From Cristatella mucedo (Eukaryota; Bryozoa; Phylactolaemata; Cristatellidae), in NCBI GenBank assembly GCA_009760855.2, contig WPIO01000112.1, forward strand, positions 1-64,000: DNA of 64,000 bases, given 5' to 3'. Below, in pieces: positions 12,701-27,700 of this stretch. The notes beneath the pieces were generated by a model that saw nothing but the letters and a program-made list of their open reading frames with translations, did not search any database and had not been told where the DNA came from. The translations under genes were made by a program, and so were the position numbers. Position 1 is the first letter of the stretch, and every line of letters starts with the position of its first letter.

Positions 12701-15700
12701 GCCCACGCCGCCGCTCACCATGCCACTGAGCGAGAGTAAGACGAGCGGCCGTCAGGTTAGACCTCTTTATTATATCGCACACTCTAACAACAGCAGAGAA
12801 CTAAACAGCTCTAAAGGGGTATCCTACACAAAGTAAACTATAGGGACGCGAGACGACGAAGCAAGCCCAAACAAACATATTCGTTGGTCAGTCGGCTTCA
12901 GCACTCGGCTGTTGGATCGACTCAGTTCCACCAGCATGAGCGTACGTCGTATAAAAATCCGGCTAGCTGAGTAACTGCTTGGCTAGTCGAAGTCAACTTC
13001 TATCAGAGTCAAGAGCTTTTGCCGAAAGACGCCAACTTGTGGGGGCGCAAGTGCTCTACACGGGGAACGCGGAATATACAAGTTGCAACAATGAGCGTGC
13101 TATCAAGCTCTGCTCGGGCTTTATGCACTCGTTGCCTTGCATGCGTGGTGGCATCGCCGGAGCACGATTGCACCCATCCAGGTGCATGACTCGATGTGAC
13201 CGGGAGCTTCCAACACTATGACCTAATCGACTAACTTCTATTCTTCATGAGCCAAGGTGAACTCTCGTCAGCACACATCCGGCCCTACCCATTAGTCAGA
13301 CCCGACCTAGTCGGTGATTCTTACCACATTACAGCCATCCTATCCCAGCCATCCGAACCGAGCCTAAGTACATCATTGAGAAGCAAGAAAAAGCACATAG
13401 AAAGACATTCGGCCCACATGTTATTCTAACCCAGCGTTTTGTACTTGCATTAATGGCAAGTGACTAAGAATAGAATGCTCAGGTTAAACATTGCTAAAGT
13501 TTAGGCTTGCTTAGATAAGGATACCACATCTACATTGGTCCATGCATGTAAGACATCCCGTCTTGACTTGGCCTGGACATAACTCTCAACTTGAGTCACG
13601 ATATCCCCTGACATGACCTCATCATTTAAAAAGAACTTAAAACCTCACCTATTAATGACAGCATTTAGTGGGTCGCTGTGATTCGCCCTTCATATGCTTA
13701 TGCGTGCTGACACTTTGTATGCTGCCACTGACCACACTTGCATGCTGACCTTGTGCATGTCACCCGAACCATGTTTTACATATTTTTTGTAAGCATGATA
13801 CCAATCACCATTATATCGCGTTTCCTTTGCAGCTAATGTAAAGAACCCAGACAGAAATTGAGTTCTCGGGGGGCGCATTATCAAGCTCAATATTATTATT
13901 ATTATTAAACGAATAGGAGAGTCCACTGGGCACAGGTAAAGCTGAGCTGCAGCAGCCGATCAGTGCCTAAAGTTAATTGCAATACAGCGATTCTCGCAGC
14001 TTGATAATCGAAAGAACGAAAACCCAAATTGTAAACTCGTGGCAAAGAAATATGTTAGCTATGGCGGCCTGGTAATCAGGTGATGACATGTGTGACACAT
14101 GGGGCATCCCTAAAAAACTGCAGAACTACTCTTCCGATTGGACAGCCATAAGGCCTGTTTTAAAACCTTGGTGACACGAAGGATGCAGAACCAAAGCAAA
14201 GTACCATCACACCCTCAAGACAAGCGTCAGACGCGGTCATGGGTAAAAGCACGGACTAGTCGTAACAATATGCTTAGCTAAGAGAGATAAACCTCTTTTA
14301 TCAACGCACTTTGCGTTTTTGGTGTAGCTCAAACCCTCAGCCTTAATCTGTGAAGCTTAGCACCTTGCCTATAATCTAAAAGACAAGGCTAAGTGTCATG
14401 CCCGTGCCTGATATATAAGGAGAATGTATGAATAGTTTATTCGCTGACTAACGATTCATGCAATCACCATCCCCGATCTGACTGGGTCCAAACCCAGCCT
14501 CCTTGTAGCGGGAAAGATACTCCTTCGAGTGCTTAAAGCAAGCTTAGTTCTCTTAAATCTGTTCAATCTAGAAAATTGAGTCAGGCGACCAAAACGACTT
14601 CGACCGCCCACTTTGTGTTCATGCAGCTAGAACTCCTCATTTCTCGTACTTAAATCAATTAGCAAAGACCCACTAATTACTAACCTTCAGGGCAGGCTTA
14701 CATTGGTACATCATCCAAGCTAGCTCACGCAACTGCTTTTTTGTGCCTAGATCATTGCAATTGTCTGTAGATAATAAGCATTGCCGATGACATTTGGCGC
14801 CCTTGGTTGGTGCAAACCTCAGCTACTTGTCTTGCTGGACATCTTATGCGTGATCCTTGCAAATAATCATTTTAGTTTGGTCGATAGGTGCGCTTGGGAA
14901 TAGCGGATATCAACTCTTGAATTCGACTTCAAAATCTGTAAAGGGTTGGTTCTAGCTTCTATGGGAATTTGACCGAAGCAAAAACTGATGCCATGCTCAT
15001 CATCTGTGAGTCCTAGATTTTGGAAGCTCAGAAGTTCGTGTGGGATATAGGGTCAACTGTGATAACTGGTCATACTAAGGACTAATGCACAGGCGTGTAC
15101 TCAAAGCAGCATGAACTTAATCACTCGACTAGTTTTTGGAGAAAATTAAAAATTGATGGTAAATATATATCTCTTTGAGATTTAATTGTATTATTGTTTA
15201 ATTTCCCAGCTCTGGAATGGTATACGTAGATTAGCCAGGATGCACCCAGCCTATAAGCTTCGGGATAAAAGAAAATTGGAACATTATCAATTTATTGGAA
15301 ATATGGTTTCAAAAATTTAATTTATTAAGAACTACGATTTCCTTACGATTTCAATGGCAAAATAGAGCTATGCTGCATTAGCATACCCGAACAGTAGTTA
15401 TGCGTTGATTCAGTGGTAGCACTACAGTAGCTCGAAAGTAGTAGCAGTCCTTATAAATGTGTCAACATGTCATGTCAGGTTACTCGATCGATCGTTCGTG
15501 TTAGCATGATTTCGACTAGATCTTGGATCAACTATGTTTCATAAAAAGGTCTACTGTTAGCAGTGTCGCAAAGTCTTGCCATTTTTTTCAGGACCGGCAT
15601 GGTGTGAGTACCTCTCTACCACCGTTAGATGCCAAGCAGGACTACATGCTAATTAATGGAAGCGTTTCGAACGGGCAGATGAAAGCCACATTTACCAGAG

Positions 15701-18700
15701 CTCTTGAAACATGCGATCCAGACGACATGCCAATAAAGGTATTGCTGTAAATCAGCCACTGCTTTCTTTATAGCTTTCACGCTCTCATTCACTCACTGGA
15801 TAATCTTTCGATGATCATGAACAAATCTGAAGAAGTCGTGCACTTATTGGCGAACATTACTCGATGGCACAACCTAGATTAATCTTAATTACTCCTGAAC
15901 ACGGATGCAGATTGTGGTCGGAGTGTGAGTCACGACAATTAATCTTCTGCTGCCGACTATGACACGTACTCTCCAGCTGTCCCGTGCTGCTACTTTAACG
16001 TTACTACCTTGGCTGCTCACCTGACTCTGCTATGCTTCCCACTTTCTGTTTGTTTAGTGAAATAAAGTCGCTGGCTACCAAATCCCAACCGAAATCCGCT
16101 TAAGCTGTGAGTGCACAATAAAAATCTTTTCTGCCTGGCATCCACACAGTCTTTGTGGCTTTGAGGATTTACAGACCGAGATACATTACATTAGACGTGT
16201 TCAGCTAGCGGGCTTAGGTGAATACTGTTATTTACTGTGGTTCGTTGCTTAGCTTAGAGGTGGTATATTGTTGCTGCCTATCACAACCTTACATCAATAT
16301 TATCCACTGATATTCATCGTAAACTCCGTGTGTAGAGTCCAGGGTTTTGGTAGTCAGAAGCATGCAAATGATCTGCAAGCAAACTTAGATCGTTTGAGGT
16401 ACAATCAAACGAGGTTATTTTGATTACTATTAGTGGGACTACTTCGGAAGATATTGGGAAAGTGGGTAAGATGGGATTTTAAATGCACTATGATCTAACG
16501 ACCAAGCTTAATTTGTACGATGCTTAATTCGAATTGCTACTTGACTAAGAGCCCTTGCAAATCATCGAAAAGAGTTAAATAAATACTGTTTTAATCACGA
16601 CGGCCAAGAATAGTGACCAGGTTTTTAACTCAACTTCAAGCCTCTCCTCGTAGCGAAAGAGAAACCAGCTTTAAACTCGTAATGGCACAAGCCTACAAGC
16701 TGCATCAGGAATAAATCATCTTCACAAAAGAAGCTCAGATGCTTCAGGCTCACGAATCTAATGTCAAAATATGTCAAAGCCTACCTTTTCTGCTTCTATG
16801 TGAGCAGTCGTTGTGTTATCCATCCCCTCAAAACGGCTTTCGTCTTGATTTCTGACCTTTATTTGCTCAATGAGATGAGCAAGTCAGTAACTCGCTGTCT
16901 GGCGTTGGCAACCACTTGAAATGTCTTCCCAACGTTTGGGTTGAGCTAAAGGTGAGTTATTTCGGGTAGCATCGCTTCCCTTGCAAACAAATGTACCTTT
17001 TGTCTGTGTCCTCTGACTGCATGCCTGCTTTTGTGTGTTTCGGTGCATTCAAAAGTAGGATGCCTACGCTATCAATAGCCCTATGAGTCTGCTTAGGCGA
17101 TTTCTCAACTCGTGATATTTTTAGTCTTGATTTTTGTTAACTCAAGTTTCGTAATGATAGGTCTGCTTCCAGTACACTCTGGTTTACTATTATCTAGCGA
17201 GGAGTCCAAAAATGATTTGAATGAAATGCAGCAATTTTTTTGTATTGAAAACTCCCAATAGTTTTTGTTTGCGAAATCGGCATTTCGTTTTTATATAATT
17301 GAAGCCTTGTTTGAATAAAATGCAAGGTTTCTGTTAAAGGCGTCTGTAGAAACTGCGTCCATTGTATCTACAGAATAGGCTTTCTAAAGTCAGGGCCCTA
17401 TAACTATTCTCAGCCAAAGCACCAACATCTTTTGTTTCTATTTGTAGAGACTTTGCCTGATCACATGATCAACCAAGCACTTTCGTTTGTAGGCCTTAAA
17501 AATCCGAAGTCGGTAGAAGGCGAGCCTTGTAGGATTGGATGCTTGGAGCTATAATGTAAAGATTTATATTAAGAAAAGTTTGTAAACATCATAGCCAAAT
17601 GCACAGATAAATTAGTGTAGTTAACTTCCAATGCATTCAAACATATGAAATGCTGAAAAAAATTTAAAATGATAATTGTTAGTGAAAATATTCAAATAAT
17701 TCTCCTCCAGCTTTTTAAATTTGAAATTGTTTAGCTTTAAAATAATAGAGAATGTAATTGAAGATGAATCGTTTTGAATAACAGAGCAATTTTATACAAA
17801 AGAATTTATTCCAGGTTTGCATAATTCAATTAGATATAAAAATTGATGGTTATTGCTAGCATTAGAAGAATTCAAATCACTTACAAGACTGCCTAAACGA
17901 AGGTCCGGATATGTACTGGAAGCTGGTCTCACCTATTGTGTTACAAAACTGGGTCGTCTGACCTTACAAGATGTTCAGTTTTTACCTGGTCACAATCATT
18001 TCCATAAGTCTTGTGTTACTTACTGTATGGTTGCTTTCTCTTACTTAGCCGTACACGATGAAAGTCATCTATTCTTACGGATCGATTGATGCGTCAGGAG
18101 TTCCTCAATACCATGGCAGCAACAGAGGATCGATCAGTGTTTACATTCTCAATACAGTTCCTGCAACACCAACTGACAATGGCGTGTTTAGCATAGACCC
18201 AATACCAGATCTGGTAAGAGATTGCATGATAGCTATTAGATGTTCATATAGTAAACGAGCTTAACTGATCAACGCATTTTCTTGTAGATTTATCTCGATA
18301 ATACTAGCTTGACGACCTACTGGTGCTCTGTCGTGAAAATGCCCAATGTGACCTACAAGAGTCATATAATCCAGGTAGGTGAAGAGAGCTATAGCTCTAC
18401 TGAGTTTGGGGTACGACAATTCACGCACTTCTATAATACGATTATCTCGTGAATCGTCTCTTGCACAATATCGCACAATTGCAGGGAACTCGTGTGTGCT
18501 CAGATGCAATCAAAATATATGCTCTCATCTGTTAGCGAGGCAAATGGCGGAAAGGTAAAAAAAGATAGCTAATAAATGACAATTAAATTATGCTACCACA
18601 CCATACTGACAGCACAATCCAGAGCGACTTTCGCCATATGAAGAAATTTGCTACTTATCCAATTACAAACGGCATTTATAGACTTATAGAGTAAGAGAAA

Positions 18701-21700
18701 AGGAGAGAGGGGGATAAAAAGAAGATACGGAGAGATGCGTTGATCGAGATTAAAAGACGGAGAGAGAGAGAACAAGATAGAGAGAGAGCGAGAGAGAGAG
18801 AGGAGAGGGAAGCAGAACAAAGATAGAAAGAGAGATGCTGAGAGAGAGGGAAAGAGATGGAGGGGGAGGTGAGAGGGGAGAGCGAGAGAAAGTGACAAAG
18901 AGAGAGAGGGGAAAGAGAGAGAGAGATTGAGAGAGAGGGAGAGAGAAAGTAAAAAATAAAAAAGGGAGATGAAGGAAAGAGAGTGTTGAATATTATTATA
19001 TTATTTCGATCGCAATCTTCGAATGTATGAGGCATTCTATTTTTCAATTAATAAGGAGCAATCGCTAGTGCCTGACTTTTATGTATTAAAACTTGAAAGT
19101 GATTGCTTGTTTTAGTTCAAACATTTTACAAAGGGTCTGCATAGAAGCAGAGGAATGTATCTCCGTCAGTAACTCCAAAAAGTCATAAAGACCATGTGGG
19201 TGTTACGCAGGAGAGTTTTGTACAGCTCACTTACAGCCTAAGCGGCTTTCGGTACGCATTCGGTAGCCAACAGACTTCGTCTCAAGCAACAAAGAGAAAG
19301 TGGGAAGCCTAGCAGAGTCAGGAGAGCAGTTGAGGTAGTGAGGAGCATAGAAGTAGCAGTTCAGGACCGCTGAAAAAGATGTGCCATAGTCGGCAGTTGG
19401 AGAGTAGATGTCGTTGCGTAAGAATTGTCGAAGCGAGTTCCACAGTCCAGGACCTGCAGAGCTAAAGCTTCTGTCACCAACTGCCTTTAAGCGGAGGAAT
19501 GGGAAAGCTAATTTATTGTCCACACAGGACCTGAGGGCGCGAACAGGCTGACACTGATGCAGCAGTTCAGCTACGTACGAAGTAGCCAAGCCGTGGCGGG
19601 CCTTGTGGGTCAGCGTAAGAACTTTGCTCTGTATCCTTTGCTCAACCGGCAACCATTCTAGCTCTTTCAGCAGAGGTGACACGTGCTCAAACCGCTGGGA
19701 CTTGAAGACTAACCTTGCAGCCATATTCATAGTCCACTGTAGTGGCATAATAGCTTTATTTGGCAGCCCAGCCAAAAGGGAATTACAATAATCAAGCCGA
19801 GACAGAACTAAAGAGCTAGTTAAATTTTTTACAAGCCACTGTGGGAGACAGCTTCTAATCTTGGATAGGGATCGGATGTGATTGCTAGCTGTAGAGGCAG
19901 TCTTCTGAATGAAGTTTTTTAAATTAAGGTAGCTGTCGAACACGACACCTAGATTACGAGCACGTGGTAAAGGTCGCACAATAGCATCACCTATTAGAAG
20001 AGCAAAGCCTTTTAATCCAGCCACACGCTTAGCGTGTCCTATGAGCAGCAGTTCGGTTTTATCGTCATTTAATTTCAGGAAGTTTTCCGACATCCAGGAT
20101 CGAATATCGGCAAGGCAAGCATTTAGTTTCTCAGTTGCTGCAGCAGATTCCGACGGTTTAAATGACAAATACAACTGAGTATCGTCAGCATAGAAGTGAT
20201 ATCCTATTCCATGGGCCCTAATCATCTTTCCCAGAGGTTGTGTATAAATGGAGAACAGCAAGGGACCGAGTACAGACCCTTGAGGGACTCCATAGGTGAC
20301 CCTTCTCATGTCTGAGACCTGACCCCCACACGACACGGATTGAACACGATCAGACAAGTATGATTTAAACCACGCCAGTGCTTCGTCTGCCTGACTGATC
20401 GTTTTTCTCAATCGTTCAAGCAGAACTTTGTGATAAATGGTGTCGAAGGCAGCAGACAGATCTAGCAGAGCTAGGGCAGTGACATTCCCGTCGTCGTTGC
20501 CACGTAGAATTTCATTGTTAACACGTAGGAGAGCAGTTTCAGTAGAGTGCTGCCTCTTGAACCCTGATTGAAATGTTTCTGACATTCCATTATTTTCAAT
20601 ATGTTCACCTAGCTGCTTAGCAACAGTTTTTTCAAGAATCTTTGATTAGAACGGAAGAAGGGAAACTGGACGATAGTTTGCTAGGACCTCTGTGTCTAAT
20701 CCAGGCTTTTTAGGAATAGGTCTAACGATTGCCGATTTGAAGGACTTGGGGACGACCCCTTTTCTTAAAGAAGCATTACAAATCTTGGTTATGGCAGGGC
20801 TAAGTTGGTCTGCAAGTGAAGACCACAGAGATGAAGGTATAGGGTCTTCAGGAGACGAACTCTTTTTGCTAGACCTTATTAAAGCAGCCACATCACAGGC
20901 AGAAACATCGGAGAACCTTTTGAGAAAGGTCACAGGTTGAGGAACGGCGATTGCTTTGGTCGGAGGGGGCTTAATGGAGGCACGAATGTGCACAATTTTT
21001 TCAGTAAAGAAGGCTGAAAACTTTTTGGCTGAGCCCTTAATATCTGGGGAGTCAGACCTCACAGCATTGGCCAGTAAATGGTTTACTGTCTCATAAATTT
21101 GTTTAGTGTCCGACTGGCGGGAATTCAGCTTTCTAATGAAAAAAGAAGCCCTGGCTTTTTTAAGCTTTCGGGTGTAAACTCGAAGGAAGTCTTTAAAATT
21201 GACTAGGTCTGCCTCAGACCCCGATTTCTCGAAACGACGTTCCAGCCTGTGCCTAACACGGCGCATCTTAAGGAGTTTTTTTTAAATTGAAAGGAATCTC
21301 CACGACTTTGAACACGGACAGAGCGAACGGGAGCATGCTTGTCAAGAGCACTCCTGAGTGTCATGTTCATCGCATCAGTGAGGGTATCGAGGCTGCCGGT
21401 CGAGTCTGAATGCAGATCAAGAAGGCCTGTATCATAAACAGATTTCAAAAACTTGTCCATGTCATTGCTTTGTAAGTTAAGTCGTTTGGCAAATTCGACA
21501 GGAATACATTTATACTATTCATGCATGATCCACTCCGCTTAAGGTATAACCAGTTGATGTAGAATGTGCTGTGACACTATAATAAAGCCTTTGTAGCACT
21601 CAGTAACTTTCTATGGGTAAAGAAAAATTTCCTGCTACACAGCTTGAACCCATCTAATCTGGTTGAAAAATGGAAGCAGCACATCTTAAAGCAAAGACCC

Positions 21701-24700
21701 TGGTCGAAATACACTGTATCATTCATCGGTGAGCATGGCCTATAACATAATTTTTAGGCGTAGGCGAGGATTCTGAAGAAATAGAGTAAACAATCTGGGC
21801 CGGCTCTAACAAAACCCTTAGCAAAAAAGATGAGCTGAATCACGTATGCTAATTTGAGACCGGATGGCTGTTCGCTAAGTGCTTTGAAAATCCTAGCAAA
21901 AATTCATTAACACGTGCATTCGTCGCGGCACCCATATAACATTCTGACCTTCATTCGGCATCGCATCCTGCATAAAATTGAATAACCATCCTCTATGAGT
22001 AAAATTAAGTTGGTGTCAGTCTGAACATTTTTTCATAAAACTGAAATCCTATGCATCACGGTGTGCATAAGCTCCCTCTCATGCAGTAGAAAAATTGTGT
22101 GAATACAATATAAAAAGTGATAAAGCATTTGTATAGCACCCTCAGAAAACTTAATCCCTTTCTGGGTACTTTATTTATTCTGCAAACGTATTGAGCAATT
22201 AGTAGTGGTATGCTTAATGGCTAAAAGCGTAACTTTGGAAAAGGTGTCATGCACCAAGTAAGCATGCAAAGACGGTTAGTGGCAACGGGCATAGTGTTAG
22301 CATGCCTAAGTGCTCAGAGGATTAATCACACAGATACACTAGTTTATGTGACATATTTATGATGTTAGTTATGCTTGTCAATAGCAGAGCAATGCATCGT
22401 AGGAGCAGGACAGTGGGAATAGGGTCTAGAGGATAAGTGGTCTTTTTATGTTCAGATATGAGCTTCAAGATGGGGTCACGAGTTGTCACCTTAAATTTGA
22501 TAATGATACCAACTTTTTTCAAATTTCAGTCGCATTTTTTAATCAATTGTTGGCAAAAAGTAACTTGCGACCTAAAACCTGCACGTCAGTGTCAGTCGCT
22601 TTGTACAGCAAAAGCGACGATTCAGACATTGCCCGCTATGAGGATGGTAGCAAACTCGAAAGACTAACGCTTCAAACCGGCTCTTTCATCATGTCCTTGT
22701 TGAATTTGCACGAAATCTATGTGTCGCGTTACGAAATGATCGTTCACTGGATGACCAGATCAACTCCAAAGTCAAGTCTGCCTACTTTCAGCTTCATGGC
22801 ATTGCTCAAATTCTTGCTGGTGTGACCACCAGTGTATTCATGTGCTTATAGCTGGTGCAAAACTCAGCAGCTAGGCTTGTCTGTCATGAGCGTCACAGTT
22901 GCCACATCACACCACTTCTTGCCGACCTGCACTAGCTACCAGACAAGCAACGCATTTACTTCAAGGTTTTGTCGCTCACTTTTAAGTCACTTTATTCTTT
23001 GGCCCCAGCCTATCTCCCATATCTACTGCCCCACCAGGCTAAGCGTCGTACCGCCTGCTTTTCAAAATGTAACTTTTAACCCTTATCTTGAAAAAATCAA
23101 TATCTTCTAGAAACCGTGCCTTTTTTCGTTAGGCTCCGAACGCCCGGAAATCACTGTCGAATTGAGTCACGAAATCCCCTGAATCGAAGTCCCCCGAAAT
23201 CCCCTGTCTGCATTAAAAAATTAATAAAAACGCATCTATTTATCACAGCATTTATTGAGTCCCTGCGATTCGACCTTTCTATGCTTATGCGTGCTTACAC
23301 TGTGCAAGCTGCCACTAACCACACTTGCATGCTGACCCTGTGCATTTCACCCTGAATATAACAATTTTGTTCTCGTCGTTCATTGAGCAAGCTACAGCTA
23401 ACCATTCAATAATGCTTCCTTTGAAGAAAACTTACAGTATCCAGAAAGAGATTTAGTTCTCTGAGGGAGGGACATCGTATGCATTAGTATTTTTTTAGTA
23501 GGCCTTATATTTATATGACCACAATTTCTCATTATAAGGAATACCTGTTCAGAAATTTTGCAGTGCCGCCAATACTACAGCATGGGTTTATTGTTTTGAA
23601 GCTGGATAGGTTGAGCTGATTTAAACGTATTGATTGTAGAAATATACAAGGTCGATGTTTTCGAGTTGAATTCAATCTATCAGGACTGCTAAAAAAATGT
23701 GTTATAATGGGGTATTTATTGGAAACTTTAACTATTCAATTCAACACTTGTGAATTGCTTTATTTTTTAGATGCAACCGATTATTACACCAGGAAACGAA
23801 GACATTGTACATCACATAGTCGTTTACAGCTGCTCGTCTGTAAATCTGGACTTCACCAGCTATGATCTTTTCAGTGGTCTAGACGGTGGAAATTCGGAAA
23901 CATGCGTTTCTTTAATAGCAGCTTGGGCTATTGGTGGTCAGGTGAGCTTTTAATAATTTGCATTATAAGCGTGATGCTATCGTTAATTTATTCGCAAGAA
24001 ACTTACATACAAGTAAATTGTGTTTCCTAATGTGGCTCCATAAGGCCAGGTGACCATACTCACCTGTTTAGGGACGGCCATCCATAATTACGGCTATATC
24101 ACGACGATAATACTTTGCTATCAAAGATCCTGATGTCATTTCTAGTACTTTATCTCCCATGATAATAATAATATAAACAATGCAGTTGATTTAGTGCCTA
24201 ATTGACTTCATCTCTTTTGAGACTCTTGACATTTGCTGCAAAGGAAGCATGATCTAATTTTTAGTGGTGTCTTGCTCAATAAACAGCATGAATAACATGT
24301 TTAGGGGTAACACCCACAAGGGCACTATTCAAGTTTTGCTTGTGGCAGCATGCACAGTACTAGCAAGCATAAGCAAATAAAGAACCTAACAATGCTGTGA
24401 TAAAAAGGTACATCTTAGTTTATAGCTTCGCAGTTTATAGTTTGTAATTTAATTATTTAATTATTCTTTTTAATAATTTTACTTTTTTCTAAGTGTCCCC
24501 TAAGTTTGTAGAGATGGGACTAAACCTATTGAGACTCCAAACGTCAAAAGAATTGAACGAAAATGGAAGCTACGTTTCAAGATTTCGTCAATTTCATAGC
24601 CCAACCAATATGTTGAATACAAATAAATTGAGTAATATTTACGGATAACATTTACCTGACTTGTTCTTAAATTAATTCTAAATGAGAACTTTCTTGGAAG

Positions 24701-27700
24701 TAACAATTTTTTTATAATATCAAAGGCATCAAGTAATGACTGTGGTTTCAGAAAAATCGCAGAAACTGCTGGTACATGTTATTTAAATCAAAATACAAAC
24801 ACTCCGCCTATAAACAATGCTGTGCTAAGGCTCTAGTGCAACAGCCCACCGATCGGTAGACTGTCACCAGAAATGACATTCCTGGTCCATATATTTTCTT
24901 TTATTAATACATCTAAGGAACAGCCTAACGAGAGGTTCTAAGGAGCCTTGTGATTTTGATAAGTTTTTTTCTGGTGAACTACAAGGCGAAATCATAGTGT
25001 ACTAATAATAATGCATTCACGAACAAATTTGCGAAAAACCTTAACGCCCGACAAGATTCTGAGAAGATAATTTAAAAACCTAGTAGCATGCTTATCAGGG
25101 TGCAGTCGTCCCTCGTTTATCCCGGTTAGTCAGTTCCAGACTCTAACACGACAAGTGAATTTCCGCTGAGTAGTATTCTTTATGTCAAAATTGAATAGTG
25201 TTGTAGTTAGAGCATTGCAAACTTGTTCGTGACCCTCTAGATATGGTTTTCAACAACTATAGTTTTCGCTTCGGACTGCTGGGTCTCCCACACTGGCAGA
25301 TGCCTGAGCTACGCCTAAAGCTAGTAACATGAGTGTTAGTTACGGTCGTGTGAAGCGATTATCGCTTCATCGTAGATAAAATGCATTCCTGCGCGTTACT
25401 GCTGGTACTAATATGCTTGAATTATGCATTGACAAAAGGAAAGTACCCTGGAGCCGATACTGTGGCCGGAGCCACCAACATTGACGCTGCACGGTTGGCG
25501 GGAACTGGGAGCTGAGTACCCTCTAGTTTGGTATTCCTAGCATTGGCTCGAACCGCTCAGCACGCTCCCCCACGTGGGTCACTATGGATCTCTCTAACTT
25601 AGTGGTCATCAGGCCTGTTATGACTCCTTAGGCCTGACTTAAGTCTTTGCTTTGGAATCCTTGCTCAACGCGCAATAAACCTCTAGTAATAAGCAATCTT
25701 TTTTTTTTAAATTGTCTGGACCTGCTCGCCTTGACTGAAACTTGGCTTAAATCGGTAAACTTCAATACAATTAAAGATGCCACACCAACTGGTTTCTCAT
25801 TCTCTAGCACTCCTAGACCAATCAAAGCTAAAGGAGAGCTTCTATTATCATTCCCTTGAAATTCAACTTCAAGCCATTGGCAGTATCTCAAAGCAGTATT
25901 AGAATCGAAGGTCTTGATTTCACCGGATAACCGCAACAGATGGTGGCAGCAGTCTCTCGCCAACCATGTACCAAAGCTTCCTTCAAATCAGATTTCAGCA
26001 ATCCAGATTCGATTGAGCTTGCAAGAAATTGATCCTTCTCATTAAAGGTGATTTCAACATTCGATTTACTAATTTATCTGACGCCTTCAGCACTAAATTG
26101 TGTGCATTGACTAACTCATAGTTTCTTGTGGCTCTCGTATTAATGGTCATACACTCGACCGAATTTTCACATACAAGTGCACTGTTTCATCACCAGTTAC
26201 TTCTAAATCCTGCTTATCTGACAACATAGAGATCTCATTCACTTTACACTGTTTGTCCTCCTCCTCCACCTCTAAAATCACCAGTGAATCGCGAAACCTC
26301 GAGACCCTTGACATTGATGCTGTCCATACAAGAATGTCTGCCTCGCTCGACCACTCAGTCTCCACTCCCATGTGTTCTCATTGGTGGATGGCTACAATCT
26401 GAAGCTAGCTGAAAATCTCGACGAGTTTGCACCTCTGACGAAGCGCATTGTTGGCCCTCACTCAGAAGGCTTATGGGGTACCACGTACATTGAACTAGCT
26501 AGATATAATAAGCTTGAACTTAAAAAAAAAGATTTGGAATGACTCTCCATCGACAGGCCTAGAAAAATACTGTAAGTCGTACTAATCAACCCTGACAAAG
26601 GAAGAGTCAAGCTTCCATAAAAACCTTGTTGAATCACAGATGCACAATCCAAAAATGCTGATGTCGACGATCAACCGTCTCCTCAACAGCTGCCAGGTAA
26701 GCTCCTTATTTAATGATCCCTGTGATGTTCTAGGCGATCGCTTCTCTAGATTCTTTGTTCATCCACAACAGACCAGATCAGGGAGTCCATCGCAGCGACG
26801 GCAGCATCCCCATAGAATGTTTTCCCTTGATTCCTTGCAATACCTCAATGTCTACATTTAAGCAGCTCACTTGTGATCTCGACATGAAGTTAATATCCGA
26901 ATCAAAGAAGACAACGAGTCCTTTGCATCATCCTATTTCAACTGTCCTGATGTTAGATTGCTCTGATCTGCTGCTGCCATGCATAAATAACATCAGTAAT
27001 ATGTGATAAGCCTCAGGTCATGTCCCAGCAACTTTCAAAAAAGCCGTAGTCAGGCCAAGAATTATGAAAGCGACACTAGACCAAGAGAACTTGAGCAACC
27101 ACAGTCCAGCCTTCCTTCTACCATTCATATCAAAGACGCTGGAACGGGTCGTGTCGGACCAGCTGGAGTCATATATTGAAACTTCAAACCATGCTAGAGA
27201 GTTCCATTCTGGCTTTACAGGTAATTACTTCACAGAGTCAGCATTGCTTTAGGTGTACAGCGACCTACTTAAGAATGCAGACATGGGTAGAGTCTCTCTG
27301 CTTGTTTCGCTCGATCTTTCGGCAGCTTTTGATCCTATCGATCACCAAGTGATGATTCCTGAGCGCCTCCCATATCACATGAGCATCACTGGCACTGCTC
27401 TGTGATGGCTCAAGTCCTATCTCAGTGGGATACTCCAGACAACTGACGTGAACGGACAAAGATTATCTGAGGTATCTCTGAAATATTGGGTACTTCAGTA
27501 CTCCGTCATGGTTCCGGTTCTATTCACAGTTTATACTCTTCTTCTTGCCGATGTGATTGAAAAGCACAATCTAGGCTCCTACTTCTATCCTTTTATTCCA
27601 TCCTTTCACTTTAAGTGACGTTTTGTTTGACGATCACATCAGCTAGACAATCAAGTCTCTCAACATCCAGCTACGTAACATTGCTAAAATTCGGGCTTTT

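Larger units (their letters stand above)
9796..15591. other. Intron 1 (5,796 bp)
   Basis: Holds a minus-strand family A fragment (10098-10870), an AT-rich stretch with nothing recognisable (10880-12600), a GC-richer block without identifiable coding (about 12620-13430) and a plus-strand family B 3' end (13480-13910). There is also a possible tRNA-like scrap on the minus strand near 14320-14400 (words 'taggcaaggtgct' and 'gggtttgagc' read on the minus strand), which is weak. Confidence 0.7.
18375..23770. other. Intron 4 (5,396 bp)
   Basis: Contains a GA-rich tract (18690-18985), the best-preserved family A element (19155-21515, minus) and two family B pieces in opposite orientation (22120-22505 minus; 22730-23500 plus). 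21516-22119 and 23510-23760 show nothing recognisable. Confidence 0.75.

Noticed and set aside
18593-19047. Two minus-strand frames of about 100 and 123 codons
   Set aside because: They lie in the GA-rich tract. The predicted peptides are leucine/serine/proline runs caused by CT repeats.
24050-24060. Candidate donor 'ccaggtgacc' for the missing exon in intron 5
   Set aside because: The upstream sequence has a stop in the required frame and no family peptide. The segment at 33432-33534 satisfies phase and motif.
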